Origin: Eubacterium sp. UBA3279
Lineage (GTDB): Bacteria > Bacillota > Clostridia > Lachnospirales > Lachnospiraceae
DNA: 27,313 bases
NCBI GenBank assembly: GCA_002361775.1
Contig: DETV01000072.1
Span: 29,385 to 56,697, forward strand
Direction of reading: 5' to 3'
Numbering within the stretch: position 1 is the stretch's first letter; every line of letters starts with the position of its first letter. The position numbers and the translations under genes are program-made. Below are positions 24,817 through 27,313 of this stretch, in pieces. A model generated the notes under the pieces. The model ran no database searches. It had not been told where the DNA came from and was given only the letters and a program-made list of their open reading frames with translations.

Positions 24817-25632
24817 TCAATCTACTGTTATCTTATCTTTCAGTTTTTCATATGTCTTTTCTTTAATGCCTTCTACCTGCATCAATTCTTCTACACTTGA
24901 AAAATTTCCATGGATATTCCGATAAGCAATAATCGCTTCCGCCTTGCTCTCTCCAATCCCCGGAATTGTCATCAATACAGTTTTGTCTGCTCTGTTAATA
25001 TTTACCTGATCTGATACCCTGGCTTCTTCCTCACTGGTATTTTCCTGAGAAACTTTCCCCGGAACTGCCTCCTGGATCTCCATAGATATGGCTTCTTCCC
25101 TGGTAAAAATACGAATCTGCTGTCCGTCCGATACAATATCGGCCTGATTGATCAGATACCTCTCCGCATCTTCCCGAAATCCTCCTGCCATCTCCACAGC
25201 CTGAAATACCCTGCTGCCTACAGGAAGCTGGTAGACCCCCGGCACATTTACCGCTCCGCAGACATCCACAAACACCATCTCTGATTCCGCTTTTGATTCA
25301 GAGTTCAGTACTGTTCCTTCTGGCTCTTCCGCTTCTTTGGCATCTTCCGCTTTTGGAGCTTCTTCTACTTCTTTTGTGTCTTCTGCTTTTTCTGTCTCTT
25401 CTCCCCCATCCGCATCAGATTCCTTCAATTCATCCTCTGTGCTTTCCAAACCAGTTTTCTTTTGTTCTTCCTCCGAATCAGCCTGCTTCCATGTATTTCC
25501 TGATTCTGTTTTCTCCTCCATATCCTGTTCGGAAGACTTCAGAAGTGATACAGAATCATCTCCACATCCAGAAAACACAAATAAGCCCATCAGCAACAAA
25601 ACTATAATTTTTTTATAAATAAATTTTATCAT
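24817..25632 (-). CDS. comEA: ComEA-like DNA-binding competence protein, predicted lipoprotein
   Basis: The 271-residue protein has, in order, a hydrophobic signal (residues 9-22) ending in FSGC with Cys23, and an acidic low-complexity linker (about 25-115) with repeated Glu/Ala/Lys blocks. An SLBB domain follows (about 118-175: VFVDVCGAVNVPGVYQLP onward), then a helix-hairpin-helix domain (about 209-271) with NINRADKTVLMTIPGIGESKAEAI. ComEA binds incoming double-stranded DNA outside the membrane and passes it to ComEC, which is encoded four genes downstream here. A lipid anchor instead of the usual membrane helix is predicted from the lipobox. ATG at 25632 is chosen because AAGGAG lies eight bases upstream; ATG at 25638 and GTG at 25641 are too close. 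Confidence 0.92.
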   Translation of the reverse strand: MIKFIYKKIIVLLLMGLFVFSGCGDDSVSLLKSSEQDMEEKTESGNTWKQADSEEEQKKTGLESTEDELKESDADGGEETEKAEDTKEVEEAPKAEDAKEAEEPEGTVLNSESKAESEMVFVDVCGAVNVPGVYQLPVGSRVFQAVEMAGGFREDAERYLINQADIVSDGQQIRIFTREEAISMEIQEAVPGKVSQENTSEEEARVSDQVNINRADKTVLMTIPGIGESKAEAIIAYRNIHGNFSSVEELMQVEGIKEKTYEKLKDKITVD

Positions 25633-25642
25633 GTGCATCACT

Positions 25643-25662
25643 CCTTAATGATCTCATTAAGG
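25643..25662 (-). promoter_or_regulatory. 20-bp palindrome covering the comEA ribosome binding site
   Basis: Nine-base arms CCTTAATGA and TCATTAAGG flank two bases and match perfectly. The right arm on the minus strand supplies AAGG of the comEA ribosome site AAGGAG. As RNA it would fold into a stem with a four-base loop and hide the site; as DNA it could be an operator for a dimeric regulator. It lies about 15-35 bases downstream of the predicted transcription start. Confidence 0.6.
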
Positions 25663-25684
25663 TTCCCTCATGCATACACATTTT

Positions 25685-25713
25685 ATTTTACCTAATTTAC
25701 CCGCCAATTACAA
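25685..25713 (-). promoter_or_regulatory. promoter for the comEA operon
   Basis: On the minus strand TTGTAA (25713-25708) is followed after 17 bp by TAAAAT (25690-25685). Transcription should start near 25678. The palindrome over the comEA ribosome site falls within the leader. Confidence 0.58.
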
Positions 25714-25722
25714 GGGTTCATT

Positions 25723-26157
25723 TCATGATTCCCACTTAAAAAGTATAATTCCTCCAATAGCCACTGCCGTTCCCAAAAGTTTTCTCCATTCAAAGGGCTG
25801 TTGTTCCACTCCGAAAAGTCCAAAAATTTCCACCAGATATGAAACCACCAATTGAGCGATCACAATCAGCATCGTTGCCTGTGCCGGTCCCAGACTTCCC
25901 ATACTTTTTATTACAGTTATGGTGATAAATGCCCCAATGACACCTCCCAGCAGCGTATACTTATGCTCCACCTGCCACAACGCTCCAATACTCTCCCGTC
26001 CTGTACAAAGCCAAGCAATTACACACACCAAAAATGCTGACAATTGTACCCATCCTGTAGATACCCACAGACTGCTCTGCTTTGTCACTTCTGTATTGAA
26101 AACCCCCTGAATACTCATTAATGCGCCTGATAAAACTGCAATCCATATCCCCAACAT
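25723..26157 (-). CDS. YdcZ/DUF606-type small membrane transporter
   Basis: The 144-residue protein has about four to five hydrophobic helices and starts MLGIWIAVLSGALMSIQGVFNT, the typical beginning of the DUF606/YdcZ group related to drug/metabolite transporters. It also has a central LLGGVIGAFITITVI helix and the end LLGTAVAIGGIILF. These proteins are half the size of EamA transporters and often occur as pairs or fusions; no second copy is adjacent. The ATG at 26157 has GGAGGG six bases upstream. It is followed by the comEA promoter and is divergent from the gene at 26319. The substrate is unknown. Confidence 0.85.
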   Translation of the reverse strand: MLGIWIAVLSGALMSIQGVFNTEVTKQSSLWVSTGWVQLSAFLVCVIAWLCTGRESIGALWQVEHKYTLLGGVIGAFITITVIKSMGSLGPAQATMLIVIAQLVVSYLVEIFGLFGVEQQPFEWRKLLGTAVAIGGIILFKWES

Positions 26158-26281
26158 AAAAATCCCTCCATACCAGAATTTGCTGTATATTCACAGCTTT
26201 TATCATAAGTATAGACGGATTTTAAGTATCTATTCGTCATAAAAATTTTTCCTTTACTGGTATATTTTTCTGCTTTTTGCA

Positions 26282-26287
26282 TATAAT
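26282..26287 (+). promoter_or_regulatory. possible -10 box for the nuclease-like gene
   Basis: TATAAT lies 31 bases before the ATG in the 161-base gap between the two divergent genes. No convincing -35 is found at 16-18 bp. TTTACT at 26253-26258 is 23 bp away, which is too far. No clear promoter for the divergent membrane protein was seen in the same gap. Confidence 0.35.
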
Positions 26288-26318
26288 ACAAAAAACACTA
26301 CTGAAAAAAGGAGATACC

Positions 26319-27092
26319 ATGAATTACGAAACACAACATTTAAATTATTTAGCAACACAGATTCAACAAACGAAAGAAGAACTTTCTTCCCTTCCCGACG
26401 GGAAACTAATCTGTTCTCACAATGGAACTTATTACAAATGGTACTATTCTAACAATGGAAAATCTACATATATTCCCAAAAGTAATCGTGCCTTTGCTGA
26501 AAAATTAGCGCGCAAAAAATATTTAACACTACTTTTGCAAGATTTACTAAAAGAGCAGAAAAACATCCAACATATTTTAAAATACAAACTCCCCTTCGAA
26601 AGAATCTCTGATCTGTTCTTACTTAAAAATCCGGAATACCGTTCTCTTCTTCAATCCTATGATTCTCTTTTATCCAAAGAACTTTCTGATTGGATGAATT
26701 CACCCTACCCCAAAAATCCTTCCCATCCCGAAAAACTGATCCATCAGACAGTCTGTAATCTCCTCGTTCGTTCTAAATCTGAATCAATGATAGTCACCGC
26801 CCTTCATCACTACAAAATCCCCTTCCGTTATGAAAATCCCTTAACCTTAAACACCGCAACACTCTATCCGGATTTCACAATACGCCATCCTAAAACGGGT
26901 TACTATTACTACTGGGAACACTTTGGCATGATGGAACATCCTTCCTACATACAAAACTGCTTCTCAAAACAGCAACTATATGCCTCTTTTAACATTCTTC
27001 CCACCATCCAATTAATCACCACCTACGAAAACACAGAACATCCCCTAAATACAGAAACCATAGACAGAATAATTCACCAATACTTCTTATAA
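26319..27092 (+). CDS. probable PD-(D/E)XK-fold protein of unknown function
   Basis: The start is ATG at 26319 (257 residues), with AAGGAG five bases upstream; a longer reading from a TTG at 26277 would run over the -10 box and ribosome site. The N-terminal part (1-80) is Lys/Tyr-rich and predicted helical, with LPDGKL and a GTYYKWYYSNNGKSTYIPK stretch. The C-terminal part carries RSKSE (151-155), PFRYENPL (168-175), YPDF (183-186) and YYWEHFG (197-203). The order E155 ... P184-D185 ... E200 resembles PD-(D/E)XK nuclease-like domains, including those with an E-x-F-G ending attached to some SF1 helicases. The usual Lys of the ExK motif is not obvious, so activity is uncertain. No named family is recognised. 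A repeat array starts right after the stop codon. Confidence 0.75.
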   Translation: MNYETQHLNYLATQIQQTKEELSSLPDGKLICSHNGTYYKWYYSNNGKSTYIPKSNRAFAEKLARKKYLTLLLQDLLKEQKNIQHILKYKLPFERISDLFLLKNPEYRSLLQSYDSLLSKELSDWMNSPYPKNPSHPEKLIHQTVCNLLVRSKSESMIVTALHHYKIPFRYENPLTLNTATLYPDFTIRHPKTGYYYYWEHFGMMEHPSYIQNCFSKQQLYASFNILPTIQLITTYENTEHPLNTETIDRIIHQYFL

Positions 27093-27103
27093 CATCCTTA
27101 TCC

Positions 27104-27302
27104 ATGCCTAAACACTCTCTGAAATCTCTCCACTTTTGCTCCTGATTGGGCATATACGTTTAGCTTCCCTGTCCCATGCCCAATTCTTCTCTCTAACACC
27201 TCTACTTTTACTCCTATTTGGGCATATACGTTTAGCTTCCCTGTCCCATGCCCAATTCTTCCCTCTAACACCTCTACTTTTACTCAAAATTGGGCATATA
27301 CG
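27104..27302. repeat. 72-bp tandem repeat array, each unit with a hairpin
   Basis: Units begin ATGCC at 27104, 27176 and 27248, giving an exact period of 72. The second and third match closely until about 27302, after which the third diverges; the first is an eroded copy with no length change. TTGGGCATATACG recurs at 27146, 27218 and 27290. ATTGGGCAT (27145-27153) can pair with ATGCCCAAT (27176-27184) across 22 bases, and the same pairing recurs at 27217-27256 with one mismatch. Because 72 is a multiple of three, the minus strand stays open, but no gene is supported there. Confidence 0.9.
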
Positions 27303-27313
27303 CTCCATAACTC

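Noticed and set aside
27104..27302. CRISPR array
   Set aside because: The whole 72-base unit repeats, including what would be spacers, and no cas gene is present.
27108..27308. Open frame of 66 codons on the minus strand with repeated WDREAKRICP units
   Set aside because: It exists only because the 72-bp repeat is a multiple of three; there is no good start signal or non-repeat sequence to support a gene.

Overview
The window looks like a chromosomal segment of an endospore-forming, low-to-moderate G+C Firmicute of class Clostridia, most likely a gut Lachnospiraceae. The basis is the sporulation genes (gpr, spoIIP, a GerMN lipoprotein), a c-di-AMP synthase pair (cdaA-cdaR), strong AGGAGG-type ribosome binding sites and frequent GTG/TTG starts. 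Assignment below family level is not possible from reading alone. Nearly all genes lie on the minus strand. Only a lipoprotein gene at the left edge, rpsT in the middle and a nuclease-like gene at the right edge are on the plus strand. This is core chromosome; no insertion sequence, prophage, CRISPR array, rRNA or tRNA was seen.

Layout, left to right. (1) 88-1101: a plus-strand lipoprotein with a duplicated domain, separated by a bidirectional terminator from (2) a minus-strand operon (5263 to 1191) of two unrecognised membrane proteins, the diadenylate cyclase CdaA, its YbbR-domain partner CdaR and an HPr-family phosphocarrier. (3) 9345-5351: mreB, recD2 and a ComF-type phosphoribosyltransferase, behind a good promoter. 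(4) 12274-9437: uvrA behind a LexA/SOS-type promoter that also fixes its start codon. (5) 17825-12396: gpr, spoIIP, lepA and hemW. A sigma-E-like promoter precedes spoIIP, and a vegetative promoter overlaps the spoIIP stop codon and should drive lepA-hemW. (6) rpsT (18035-18298) is divergent from gpr, with its own promoter and a terminator shared with convergent holA. (7) 25632-18368: a minus-strand run of comEA (as a lipoprotein), an OmpR-family response regulator, its histidine kinase, a GerMN lipoprotein, comEC and holA. Within it are an intrinsic terminator between regulator and kinase and a palindrome covering the comEA ribosome binding site. (8) 26157-25723: a small YdcZ/DUF606-type membrane protein. 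(9) 26319-27313: a probable PD-(D/E)XK-like protein followed by a 72-bp tandem repeat array with a hairpin in each unit.

Functionally the window combines DNA repair (UvrA, RecD2), DNA uptake (ComEA, ComEC, ComF), replication (HolA), envelope and shape control (MreB, the two-component system, c-di-AMP synthesis) and sporulation/germination (SpoIIP, GPR, GerM-like). The least explained parts are the membrane proteins upstream of cdaA, the internal regulation of the comEA-to-holA run, and the nuclease-like gene with its repeat array at the right edge. All assignments come from reading motifs and gene order; no database search was run.
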